A stretch of 64,000 nt of DNA. Source: Rhodanobacter sp. C05. Its GTDB lineage: Bacteria > Pseudomonadota > Gammaproteobacteria > Xanthomonadales > Rhodanobacteraceae. Below the pieces are notes generated by a model. It had not been told where the DNA came from. It did no database searches and worked only from the letters and a program-made list of their open reading frames with translations. The stretch covers positions 1 through 64,000 of the forward strand of contig NZ_MUNQ01000013.1 in the NCBI RefSeq assembly GCF_002001165.1, given 5' to 3'. This document shows positions 54,718 to 64,000 of the stretch, in pieces. Position 1 is the stretch's first letter, and every line of letters begins with the position of its first letter. The translations under genes were made by a program, and so were the position numbers.

Positions 54718-55701
54718 TCATGCCTGCGATTGCTGGTAACCGCCCAGTGCCAGCTGCAACATGATCTTCATTTCCTCGCGCAACGGCAGCGGCGCCGTGA
54801 CCTCTGCATCCGGGCCGTACTTCAGCACGTCCATCAGCAGCTCCCTGGAGTTGGAGTAGGGCACCTTCAATTCGTAGCGGCCATCGGGCAGCCATTCGCC
54901 CTTCTGCTGCGAATGCCAGTGTTCGTCGGCAACCCAGCGTGCGGCGTGCGAGGAGAAGCGAATGGTTGCCCACGCTTTGGGCTTGCCGGCGAAAATGCCG
55001 TAGCTGGAGGCGAGCAGTTCGTTGAGATCGCCTTCCGCGACATCGGTGGCCGCGGCATCCAGCGCATGCGCTTCGGCGATGCGATCCACCGCGAAGCTGC
55101 GCAATGCCTCGCGGTCGTGATCCCACACGTCCAGATACCAGTTGTCGCGGTAATGGGTCAGCCGTTGCGGCGATACGGTGCGGTGGCTGTCGATATTGGT
55201 GGTGCGTGCGCGGTAGCGGAAACGCAGCTGCTTCCGCTCCAGCACTGCGCCGGCGGCAATGCGGAATACTTGCTGGTCGAGCTTGCGCTCGCCCCAAGGG
55301 ATTACCCGGATGCGTTCGATCGGCAATGCCTTGCCACTGCCCTGATCGGACAGTAGCCCCTCGATGCGCGCCTTGAACGGAGCCAGTGCACCGGCCAGCA
55401 CGCCGGGACCGGAGCGGCTGATCAGCTCGTTCAGGGCCAGCAGCGCGGACAGCTCGTCGGAGGTCAGCCACAGTCCTGGCAATTCGAAGCGTTCGCCCTC
55501 GCCGACCTCGTAGCGGAACGCGGCCTGGTCACCACCGGCGCTTTCGATGGGTGCGCGCAATGCATCGCGCAGAAACGCGATGTCGCGATACAGCGTGGCG
55601 CGCGAGCACTCCAGTTCACCGAGCAGGCGCGACAGCGGAACCGGGTAGTGCGCTGATTTCAGCAGGCGGTGCAGGGTCAGTATGCGTTCGTAACGATCCA
55701 T
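54718..55701 (-). CDS. WYL-domain transcriptional regulator with N-terminal HTH
   Basis: A 327-residue protein. An N-terminal winged HTH (MDRYERILTLHRLLKSAHYP, LECSRATLYRDIAFLRD) is followed by a WYL domain (about 140-230: FRYRARTTNIDSHRTVSPQRL with the WYL motif as NWYLDVWDHDREALRSFAVDRI) and a WCX-like C-terminal extension. WYL regulators sense nucleotides or single-stranded DNA in several systems. It lies upstream of the patatin gene and probably controls it. No phage-defence genes are nearby. Confidence 0.92.
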   Translation of the reverse strand: MDRYERILTLHRLLKSAHYPVPLSRLLGELECSRATLYRDIAFLRDALRAPIESAGGDQAAFRYEVGEGERFELPGLWLTSDELSALLALNELISRSGPGVLAGALAPFKARIEGLLSDQGSGKALPIERIRVIPWGERKLDQQVFRIAAGAVLERKQLRFRYRARTTNIDSHRTVSPQRLTHYRDNWYLDVWDHDREALRSFAVDRIAEAHALDAAATDVAEGDLNELLASSYGIFAGKPKAWATIRFSSHAARWVADEHWHSQQKGEWLPDGRYELKVPYSNSRELLMDVLKYGPDAEVTAPLPLREEMKIMLQLALGGYQQSQA

Positions 55702-55973
55702 GGATTCGGCGGCATATCGTGGGGAAGGGCGTTATGTAGCATGGTGGCGAGCCGTGGTGGCCGCAAGCCGTGCATTGCGCCACAAGTATTGGGCTGTCGT
55801 GTGTGTGCATCGCTGGTGCCGGAACAATGCTTGCATCGAGCACACTGCCAATGGCGTTGCCGACCAAGCTGAAATCACAGAACAGCCTGAACCGCGCCGC
55901 CAAGCGTTCATTGGGTGTTCAAGCCAAATCGTTAAGGTACGCATCACTATTAATTAACAAATGGACTGCCCCG
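55702..55973. other. Divergent region WYL regulator / DUF481 gene
   Basis: 272 bases. The last 50 before the DUF481 gene are AT-rich (CACTATTAATTAACAAATGG) and probably hold its promoter. No RNA gene or operator was recognised. Confidence 0.35.
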
Positions 55974-56789
55974 ATGAAAAAGACCTTGATCGCCGGCCTG
56001 CTGCTGACGGCTCTCACGACCTTTGCCGTGCAGGCCCAGGACAGCACCAATGCCAGCACCGCCAGCAACAATGGTGGCTGGACCGGTTCCGGCGAGTTCG
56101 GCTTCGCCTCTGCCACCGGCAACACGCGTTCGCAGAACATCAACGCCAAGCTTGGTCTGAGCCAGGAAAACGATCAGTGGAAGAACAACTTCTTCCTCGA
56201 CGCGCTGCGTACCAAGAGCCAGCTTAAGGTGGTCGACACCTCCGGCAATACAATCAACGAATTCAATACCACTGCGAACCGTTATGACACCGGCGCCTCG
56301 GTCGGCTACAAGTTCGATCAGCGCAGCTACATTGTCGGTGCCGCCCGTTATGAGCACGACGAATTCGGCGCCAACCTGTGGCAGGGCGTGATTTCGCTCG
56401 GTTACGGCTACATCGCCCTGAAGGACGAGCGCAACGAGCTGTCGTTCGAAATCGGTCCGGGTTACAAGGAATACCGCCCGGCCAACGTCGACGTGCTGGT
56501 GGGCGGCGTGCTGGTGCCACAGCAGCAGTCGACCCTGAATGAAGTGGTTGCCCGTGGTCTGGTCAACTACAAGCTGAAGATCTCGGACAACACCTCGTTC
56601 GAGGATACGTTCCTGATGGAAGCGGGCTCGAAGAACACCTACCTGCAGAACGATGCCGGCCTGGCGGTCAGCATGACCAAGAAGCTGGCGCTGAAGGTGG
56701 GTTTCGAGGTGCGCCACAACAGCGACGTGCTGCCGGGCATCAAGAAGATGGATACGCTGGCCACCACCAACCTGGTCTACAGCTTCTGA
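55974..56789 (+). CDS. DUF481 (YdiY-like) outer-membrane protein
   Basis: A 271-residue protein with a signal peptide (MKKTLIAGLLLTALTTFAVQA-Q) and a beta-barrel pattern: alternating strands such as WTGSGEFGFASATGNTRSQN, ASVGYKFDQRSYIVGAARYEH, LSFEIGPGYKEYRP and the terminal TTNLVYSF with C-terminal Phe. DUF481 proteins are small outer-membrane barrels of uncertain role. The frame is open far upstream, but the signal peptide fixes the start at 55974. A strong terminator follows at 56819. Confidence 0.9.
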   Translation: MKKTLIAGLLLTALTTFAVQAQDSTNASTASNNGGWTGSGEFGFASATGNTRSQNINAKLGLSQENDQWKNNFFLDALRTKSQLKVVDTSGNTINEFNTTANRYDTGASVGYKFDQRSYIVGAARYEHDEFGANLWQGVISLGYGYIALKDERNELSFEIGPGYKEYRPANVDVLVGGVLVPQQQSTLNEVVARGLVNYKLKISDNTSFEDTFLMEAGSKNTYLQNDAGLAVSMTKKLALKVGFEVRHNSDVLPGIKKMDTLATTNLVYSF

Positions 56790-56818
56790 GTTGATCCAGC
56801 CCAAGGCTGATCACATCG

Positions 56819-56854
56819 ACGGCCCTCCCGCGCATGCGGCAGGGCCGTTTTCTT
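56819..56854 (+). terminator. Rho-independent terminator after the DUF481 gene
   Basis: ACGGCCCT pairs with AGGGCCGT, with an inner CCGC/GCGG stem, then TTTTCTT. It lies between the convergent DUF481 and hemC genes. Confidence 0.9.
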
Positions 56855-56867
56855 CATGGTGTCCGGT

Positions 56868-57785
56868 TCAGAGGCCGAGCAGCTTGTCGGCGCCTTGCGC
56901 CAGCAGGGTCGCGGCCACCTGCTGGCCCAGCGCGATCGCCTGATCGCCTGCGCTGCTGGCCTCGGCATGCAACAGCCGGCCGTTTGTCGCATCGCCGACC
57001 ATGCCACGCAGATGCAGGCCGTGTTCGCCCAGCACGCACCAGGCACCGACCGGCACCGTGCAACTGCCACCCAATGCCTGGTTCATCGCCCGCTCGGCAC
57101 TGATCGTCAGTCGGGTGTCGGCATCGTCCAGCGCAGCCAGCAGGGCAAGTACAGCGGGCTGGTTGTCGCGTGCCTCGATCGCAATCGCCGCCTGGCCGGG
57201 CGCCGGCAGCCAGTCCGGCGCGGCCAGCCGGGCACGGATGCGTGCAGCCAGTCCGAGCCGTTCCAGTCCGGCGCAGGCCAGCACGATGGCGTCGTAGTGG
57301 CCGGCATCGAGCTTGCCCAACCGGGTGCCGACATTGCCGCGCAGGTCGAGCAGTACCAGGTCCGGCCGCAACGCGCGCAGTTGCGCCTGCCGCCGCAGGG
57401 ACGAAGTGCCGACCCGTGCGCCATGGGGCAGCGCGTCGAGATCCGTGTAGTCATTACTGACAAACGCATCGGCCGCATCTGCGCGCGGCAGGATCGCCGG
57501 CAACACGAAACCCGGCTCCAGCTGGGTCGGCACGTCCTTCAGCGAATGCACCGCCAGATCGGCACGGCCTTCCAGCATCGCCACCTCGAGTTCCTTCAGG
57601 AACAGTCCCTTGCCGCCGATCGTCGCCAGTGGCTGATCGAGGATCTCGTCGCCGCGTGTGCTCATCGGCACCAGTTCCACGGTCAGTCCCGAATGCGCCG
57701 CACGCAGCAGGGCGGCGACGTGCTCGGCCTGCCATAGCGCCAGCGCGCTCTTGCGGGTGGCAATACGCAGGGTGGGGGGATTCAT
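56868..57785 (-). CDS. hemC: Hydroxymethylbilane synthase (porphobilinogen deaminase)
   Basis: Joins four porphobilinogens into hydroxymethylbilane in haem synthesis. The 305-residue protein shows [48 protein letters not shown] and the dipyrromethane-cofactor cysteine in [10 protein letters not shown]. The start at 57785 has GGAG 5 bases upstream. It is divergent from the Bax1-like gene. hemD is not adjacent. Confidence 0.96.
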   Translation of the reverse strand: MNPPTLRIATRKSALALWQAEHVAALLRAAHSGLTVELVPMSTRGDEILDQPLATIGGKGLFLKELEVAMLEGRADLAVHSLKDVPTQLEPGFVLPAILPRADAADAFVSNDYTDLDALPHGARVGTSSLRRQAQLRALRPDLVLLDLRGNVGTRLGKLDAGHYDAIVLACAGLERLGLAARIRARLAAPDWLPAPGQAAIAIEARDNQPAVLALLAALDDADTRLTISAERAMNQALGGSCTVPVGAWCVLGEHGLHLRGMVGDATNGRLLHAEASSAGDQAIALGQQVAATLLAQGADKLLGL

Positions 57786-57930
57786 TGGAACTCCGCGACA
57801 TTCGAGATGGTCGCATTGTCGCGTAGTTTCCGCGTAGCAGTGCAGCGACATGCGCGGCGTATCGGCGCAGCATCGCTGTCAAGCCGGTAGCGGGACGGCT
57901 ACGATGGTGGGCATCTCATGGGAGACGAAC

Positions 57931-58686
57931 ATGCAAAGCGGCAATCCGGCACTCAACAAGAACACCTTCCTCGATGCGGCCAGCGGTGCAGTCGTTTCGC
58001 GCGGCGACGAGGCGATGACGCTGAATGGCACGGTCAACAAGACCGGTTTGCTGCTGATCCTGGTGCTGGTCGGCGCGATGTACAGCTGGAGTCAGTTCAG
58101 CGGCCCGGCCAGCATGCCGGCGATGTTCCCGCTGGTGCTCGGTGGTGCGATCGGCGGTTTGATCCTGGCCCTGATCACCTCGTTCAAGAAGACCTGGGCG
58201 CCTATCACCGCACCACTGTATGCGCTGGTGGAAGGTGTCTTCATCGGCGCGCTGTCGGCGATCTTCGAGATGCGCTATCCGGGCATCGTGATCCAGGCGG
58301 TGGGGCTGACCTTCGGCACCATGGCCGCGCTGCTGCTGGCCTATCGCAGTGGACTGATCCGGGTCACCGAGAAATTCAAGCTAGGTATCGTCGCTGCCAC
58401 CGGTGGCGTGATGCTGCTGTACCTGGCGAATTTCGCGATGGGCTTCTTCGGCCATTCGATGGGCTTCATCAACGGCCATAGCGGTATCGGTATCGCATTC
58501 AGTGTGGTCGTGGTGGTGATCGCCGCACTGAACCTGGTACTCGACTTCGACTTCATCGAATCCGGCGTCAACGCCGGCGCACCGAAGTACATGGAATGGT
58601 ATGGCGCGTTCGCGCTGGTAGTCACCCTGGTCTGGCTGTACCTGGAACTGCTGCGGCTGCTGTCGAAGCTTCAGTCGCGCAACTAA
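57931..58686 (+). CDS. Bax1-inhibitor/YccA family membrane protein
   Basis: A 251-residue inner-membrane protein with seven predicted segments (for example TGLLLILVLVGAMYSWSQF, LVLGGAIGGLILALITSF, GIVAATGGVMLLYLANFAMGF, GAFALVVTLVWLYLELLRLL). The N-terminus NPALNKNTF and the C-terminal LDFDFIESG block are typical of the bacterial YccA/YbhL Bax-inhibitor-1 family. In E. coli YccA binds FtsH. GGAG is 8 bases before the ATG. It is convergent with tkt. Confidence 0.92.
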   Translation: MQSGNPALNKNTFLDAASGAVVSRGDEAMTLNGTVNKTGLLLILVLVGAMYSWSQFSGPASMPAMFPLVLGGAIGGLILALITSFKKTWAPITAPLYALVEGVFIGALSAIFEMRYPGIVIQAVGLTFGTMAALLLAYRSGLIRVTEKFKLGIVAATGGVMLLYLANFAMGFFGHSMGFINGHSGIGIAFSVVVVVIAALNLVLDFDFIESGVNAGAPKYMEWYGAFALVVTLVWLYLELLRLLSKLQSRN

Positions 58687-58696
58687 GCATGCCGCT

Positions 58697-58720
58697 GCCG
58701 CCGAGGTCGCCCTCGGCGGC
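58697..58720. terminator. Hairpin between the convergent Bax1-like and tkt genes
   Basis: GCCGCCGAGG and CCTCGGCGGC pair perfectly around TCGC. There is no T-run, so termination may be weak or factor-assisted. Confidence 0.6.
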
Positions 58721-58726
58721 GATGGG

Positions 58727-60775
58727 TTACCGTGCCAGCAGCGCCTTCGCCCGCGTAACCACGTTGTCCACCGTGAAGCCGTACTCACGCAGCAACACGC
58801 TGGCCGGCGCGGAGGCGCCGAAGCGGTTGACGCCGAGCATGTCGCCCTTTGCGCCAACGTAGCGATCCCAGCCCTGCGAGACGCCCAGCTCCACAGCGAG
58901 TCGTGCGGAGACATTCGGCGGCAGCACCTGATCGCGGTAGCTCTGCGGCTGCGCATCGAACAATTCCCAACTTGGCATCGACACGCAGCGCACCGCGACG
59001 CCTTCGGCCTGCAGCTGGTCGGCAGCGGCGAGGATCAGGGCGACTTCGGAACCGCTGGCGAGCAGGATCAACGTGGGCTTGCCGTCCTTCGCGTCGCTCA
59101 GCACATAGGCGCCCTGTCGCACGCCGTCGGCACTGGCGTAGCGCGTGCGGTCGAGCGTGGGGAGATCCTGTCGGGTCAGCGCCAGCAATACCGGATGCTT
59201 CTCCGATTGCGCCGCCACCTTCCACGCCTCTGCGGTTTCATTCGCGTCGGCGGGACGGATCACGGTGAGGTTGGGGATGGCGCGCAGGCTGGCCAGCTGT
59301 TCCACCGGTTCATGCGTGGGGCCGTCCTCGCCTACCGCGATGCTGTCGTGGGTGAACACGTGCACCACGTGCACGCCCATCAGCGCGGCGAGGCGGATCG
59401 CCGGGCGCATGTAGTCGGAGAAGATCAGGAAGGTCGAGCCGTACGGCAGGAAGCCGCCGTGCACGGCCAGCCCATTGCTGATCGCGCCCATCGCGTGCTC
59501 ACGCACGCCGAAATGCAGGTTGCGGCCGGCATAGCTCCAGCCGGCGCTATCGGAACCTTGCGTATCTTGTCCCGGCGTAGGAGCCGGGTTGAAGTCGCCG
59601 AACCCTTTCAGATTGGTATGCGTCGAGGAGTCGAGGTCGGCGGAACCGCCAAACAGCGCAGGTAGTTTCGCTGCAAGCGCATTCATCACCTTGCCGCTGG
59701 CGACGCGGGTGGCGAGGCCCTTGGCATCGGCGGGGAACACGGGAATGTCCGCGTCCCAGCCTGCCGGTAGTTCACCGCGCAGGCGACCCTGCAATTCTTT
59801 CGCAAGATCGGGGAACGCCTTGGCATAGGCGTCCAGACGTCCATTCCATTCGGCTTCCGCCTTGGCGCCCTGTTCGAGTGCCTCGCGGAAATGTGCCAGC
59901 GCGGGCTCCGGTTCCAGGAAATCGGGTTCGAGCGGCCAGCCGAGGTTCTGCTTGGTCTTCTTCGTATCCTCGACACCGAGCGGCGAACCATGCGCCTTGA
60001 AACTGTCCTGCTCGGGCGAACCGAAACCGATATGCGTGCGCACCAGGATCAGCGACGGCCGCGCAGTGTCGGCGCGGGCGGCGTCCAGCGCGGCGCTGAT
60101 CGCATCCACATCATTGCCGTCGGCCACGTGGATGATCTGCCAGCCATAGGCCTCGAAGCGCTTCGCGCGATCCTCGGAAAACGTGATGTCTGTGCCGGCG
60201 GCGAGAGTGACGTAGTTGTCGTCGTACAGGCAGACCAACTTGCCCAGTTTCAGATGCCCGGCCAGCGAGGCGGCTTCGCTGGCGACGCCTTCCATCAGGT
60301 CGCCATCGCTGACGATCGCCCAGGTGCGGTGATCGATCACGTCATGGCCATCGCGGTTGTAACGCGCAGCCAGATGCGCCTCGCCGATCGCCATGCCGAC
60401 TGCATTCGCCAGGCCCTGGCCGAGCGGCCCGGTGGTCACTTCGACACCGGACGTGTGGCCGTATTCGGGATGTCCCGGTGTCTTGCTGCCCCACTGGCGG
60501 AACTGCTTGAGGTCGTCCAGCGACAGCGCGTAACCGGTGACGTGCAGCAGGCTGTACAGCAGGGCCGAGCCGTGGCCGGCGGAAAGCACGAAGCGGTCGC
60601 GGTCGGGCCAGTGCGGATTCGCCGGGTGATGCTTCAGCTGCTTGGTCCACAACGTGTACGCCATCGGCGCGGCACCGAGTGGCAGCCCGGGATGGCCGCT
60701 GTTGGCCTTCTGCACCATGTCCACCGACAGGAAGCGAAGTGTGTTGATGCATTGCTGGTCGAGTGCGCTGGACAT
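58727..60775 (-). CDS. tkt: Transketolase
   Basis: Thiamine-diphosphate enzyme of the pentose phosphate pathway that moves two-carbon units between sugar phosphates. The 682-residue product has the N-terminal [44 protein letters not shown], the ThDP/Mg motif [18 protein letters not shown], and the second-domain [25 protein letters not shown] is 5 bases before the start at 60775. It follows pgm by 37 bases on the same strand and lies at the end of the pgi-pgm-tkt run. Confidence 0.96.
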   Translation of the reverse strand: MSSALDQQCINTLRFLSVDMVQKANSGHPGLPLGAAPMAYTLWTKQLKHHPANPHWPDRDRFVLSAGHGSALLYSLLHVTGYALSLDDLKQFRQWGSKTPGHPEYGHTSGVEVTTGPLGQGLANAVGMAIGEAHLAARYNRDGHDVIDHRTWAIVSDGDLMEGVASEAASLAGHLKLGKLVCLYDDNYVTLAAGTDITFSEDRAKRFEAYGWQIIHVADGNDVDAISAALDAARADTARPSLILVRTHIGFGSPEQDSFKAHGSPLGVEDTKKTKQNLGWPLEPDFLEPEPALAHFREALEQGAKAEAEWNGRLDAYAKAFPDLAKELQGRLRGELPAGWDADIPVFPADAKGLATRVASGKVMNALAAKLPALFGGSADLDSSTHTNLKGFGDFNPAPTPGQDTQGSDSAGWSYAGRNLHFGVREHAMGAISNGLAVHGGFLPYGSTFLIFSDYMRPAIRLAALMGVHVVHVFTHDSIAVGEDGPTHEPVEQLASLRAIPNLTVIRPADANETAEAWKVAAQSEKHPVLLALTRQDLPTLDRTRYASADGVRQGAYVLSDAKDGKPTLILLASGSEVALILAAADQLQAEGVAVRCVSMPSWELFDAQPQSYRDQVLPPNVSARLAVELGVSQGWDRYVGAKGDMLGVNRFGASAPASVLLREYGFTVDNVVTRAKALLAR

Positions 60776-60812
60776 GGTGGTTCCCTGGATGACGTAAGGT
60801 GGAAAGCGTGGC

Positions 60813-62459
60813 TCAGGCGAGCGCGGCGTCGACGATCTTCTGTGCTTCGGCGAGCAGGCTCTGCAGATGGTCCGGGCTCTTGAAGCTTTCCGCGTAGATC
60901 TTGTAGATCGCTTCGGTGCCGGACGGTCGCGCGGCGAACCAGCCGCTGGCGGCGACAACCTTGATGCCGCCGATCGCGGCGCCGTTGCCGGGTGCCTTGT
61001 CGAGCACCTGTTCGATCTTCTCGCCGGCCAGCTGGTCGCTCTTCAGTTGATCGGGTGAGAGCTTGGCCAGCTTCGCCTGTTGCGCCGGGGTGGCGGCCGC
61101 GTCGACACGGTCGGCGAACGGTTTGCCGAGATCCCGGGTCAGCTGCGCGTACAGCTCGCCCGGATCCCTGCCCTCGCGCGCGGTGATCTCGGCCGACAGC
61201 AAGGCCGGCACCAGGCCGTCCTTGTCGGTGGTCCATACCGAGCCGTCGTGGCGCAGCAGCGACGCGCCGGCGCTTTCCTCGCAACCGAAGCCGAGCGAGC
61301 CATCGAACAGGCCATCGGAAAACCACTTGAAGCCGACCGGCACTTCATACAGCTTGCGACCGAGCCGCTTCGCCACGCGATCAATCAGTGCCGTGCTGAC
61401 CACGGTCTTGCCGATCGCGGCATTGGCGTTCCATTGCGGCCGGTGCTTGAACAGGTAGTCGATCAGCACGGACAGGTAGTGGTTAGGCACCATCAGGCCG
61501 CTGCTGCGGGTGACGATGCCGTGGCGGTCGTGGTCGGTATCGCAGGCGAACGCGACGTCGTATTGGTCCTTCAGGCCAATCAGCCGCTGCATCGCGTACT
61601 TCGACGACGGGTCCATGCGGATCTTGCCGTCCCAGTCCACTGTCATGAAGGCGAACTGCGGATCGACCACGTCGCTGACCACGGTGAGGTCGAGCTTGTA
61701 GTGCTCGGCAATCGGCGCCCAGTAGTGTACGCCGGCACCGCCCAGTGGATCGACGCCCATGTGCACGCCGGCGCTGCGGATCACATCGAAGTCGATGATA
61801 TTGGCGAGATCAGCGACGTAATGGTTGAGGTAATCGTGTTCGTGTGTCGTGGCGGCCTTGCGCGCCTGCGCGAACGGCATGCGCTTCACGTCCTTCAGGC
61901 CACCTTCGAGCAAGGCATTCGCGCGATTCTGCACCCAGTTGGTAATGTCGGTGTCGGCCGGACCGCCATTCGTCGGGTTGTACTTGAAGCCGCCGTTGTC
62001 CGGCGGGTTGTGCGATGGCGTGATCACGATACCGTCGGCGAGGCCGCTGGTGCGACCCTTGTTGTACACCAGGATCGCGTGCGAGATTGCCGGCGTCGGG
62101 GTGAACTCACCACCGGTGGCGATCATCGTTTCGACACCGTTCGCCGCCAGCACTTCCAGCGCATTCTCGAACGCGGGTTGCGATAGCGCATGGGTATCGA
62201 AGCCGATGAACAGCGGACCATCGATGCCCTTGCTCTTGCGGTACTCGCAGATCGCCTGGCTGATCGCCAGGATGTGCCACTCGTTGAAGCTGCGATCGAA
62301 CGAGCTGCCGCGATGGCCGGAGGTGCCGAAGGCGACGCGTTGCGCGGGTACCGACGGATCGGGTTTCAGGTCGCTGTAGGCGGCCAGCAGCTTGGGGATA
62401 TCGACCAGGATCGACGTCGGTGCCGGTTTGCCGGCAAGTGGACTGATTTGCTGACTCAT
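60813..62459 (-). CDS. pgm: Phosphoglucomutase (alpha-D-glucose specific)
   Basis: Interconverts glucose-1- and glucose-6-phosphate. The 548-residue protein matches E. coli Pgm in length and has the phosphoserine loop [12 protein letters not shown], the metal site DTDHDRHG, the sugar-binding [10 protein letters not shown] and the phosphate-binding [20 protein letters not shown] is 6-8 bases before the ATG. It lies between pgi and tkt on the minus strand, separated from pgi by a REP-like repeat. Confidence 0.96.
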   Translation of the reverse strand: MSQQISPLAGKPAPTSILVDIPKLLAAYSDLKPDPSVPAQRVAFGTSGHRGSSFDRSFNEWHILAISQAICEYRKSKGIDGPLFIGFDTHALSQPAFENALEVLAANGVETMIATGGEFTPTPAISHAILVYNKGRTSGLADGIVITPSHNPPDNGGFKYNPTNGGPADTDITNWVQNRANALLEGGLKDVKRMPFAQARKAATTHEHDYLNHYVADLANIIDFDVIRSAGVHMGVDPLGGAGVHYWAPIAEHYKLDLTVVSDVVDPQFAFMTVDWDGKIRMDPSSKYAMQRLIGLKDQYDVAFACDTDHDRHGIVTRSSGLMVPNHYLSVLIDYLFKHRPQWNANAAIGKTVVSTALIDRVAKRLGRKLYEVPVGFKWFSDGLFDGSLGFGCEESAGASLLRHDGSVWTTDKDGLVPALLSAEITAREGRDPGELYAQLTRDLGKPFADRVDAAATPAQQAKLAKLSPDQLKSDQLAGEKIEQVLDKAPGNGAAIGGIKVVAASGWFAARPSGTEAIYKIYAESFKSPDHLQSLLAEAQKIVDAALA

Positions 62460-62484
62460 GTGACCTCGAATGACTTGTTTTTGC

Positions 62485-62561
62485 CGTCATCCCGGCGAAA
62501 GCCGGGATCCATGTTGCTATGGCGCAAGGCCAATGGATTCCGGCTTTCGCCGGAATGACGC
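62485..62561. repeat. REP-like dispersed inverted repeat (copy 2, between pgi and pgm)
   Basis: GTCATCCCGGCGAAAGCCGG plus GATCCAT and ATGGATTCCGGCTTTCGCCG plus GAATGACG are inverted arms about 20 bases apart, the same unit as at 16721-16795. Confidence 0.8.
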
Positions 62562-62600
62562 CATTTGGAAATTTTCAGCGAAGCCATCACTTGGTCCGAG

Positions 62601-64000
<1,400 letters not shown>

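Overview
The window is a chromosomal origin-proximal segment of a high-GC gammaproteobacterium, most likely order Xanthomonadales (Lysobacterales), family Rhodanobacteraceae (Rhodanobacter/Dyella-like). The basis is gene content and protein style: dnaA-dnaN-recF-gyrB followed by a TPR gene and tonB (an order I recall from Xanthomonas), the lptM-dapF-DUF484-xerC and hslVU blocks, a TonB-dependent receptor next to a flavin-dependent halogenase, and a GH144-type enzyme. No rRNA, tRNA, IS element, prophage or CRISPR array was seen. The species call is inference.

Layout. 1-8350 (minus strand): tonB (cut by the left edge), a TPR protein, gyrB, recF, dnaN and dnaA. recF carries two perfect parS centromere sites. 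DnaA boxes lie in both the dnaN-dnaA and dnaA-rpmH gaps, so the origin is here. 8541-12304 (plus): rpmH, rnpA, yidC, mnmE. 12305-20491: ribokinase, a Spy-like periplasmic protein, a YfcG-like GST, a conserved hypothetical, hslU/hslV, a GlpM-like membrane protein, xerC, DUF484, dapF, lptM. 20610-30335: small membrane and periplasmic proteins, an orphan outer-membrane efflux lipoprotein, a GNAT acetyltransferase divergent from a RimK-type ATP-grasp ligase, aroE, a TonB-N-domain-like fragment, and a tightly coupled patatin/gamma-carbonic anhydrase/tyrosine phosphatase operon. 30478-35659: oligopeptidase A, a cold-shock protein, exonuclease III with a UPF0149 protein, pirin.

35777-50528 holds the most distinctive system. 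A minus-strand run of LacI regulator, TonB-dependent receptor, tryptophan-halogenase-like flavoprotein, GH144-type endo-glucanase, sugar-binding lipoprotein and two ABC permeases is followed, across an SPFH gene and rsmG, by a GH1 beta-glucosidase divergent from the matching MalK-type ATPase. Very similar LacI-type operators (14 of 16 bases identical) sit before lacI and between the GH1 gene and the ATPase gene, so the two parts probably form one regulon. The proposed route is outer-membrane uptake, periplasmic cleavage of a beta-glucan (beta-1,2-glucan is my best guess), ABC import of oligosaccharides and cytoplasmic hydrolysis to glucose. The second part sits between rsmG and parA-parB, which are usually neighbours.

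50609-64000: parA, parB, a family 2 glycosyltransferase, DUF488, a WYL regulator with a second patatin, a DUF481 outer-membrane protein, hemC, a Bax1/YccA membrane protein, and transketolase, phosphoglucomutase and glucose-6-phosphate isomerase (cut by the right edge), which would handle glucose phosphates. Dispersed REP-like inverted repeats and several strong hairpin terminators punctuate the window.
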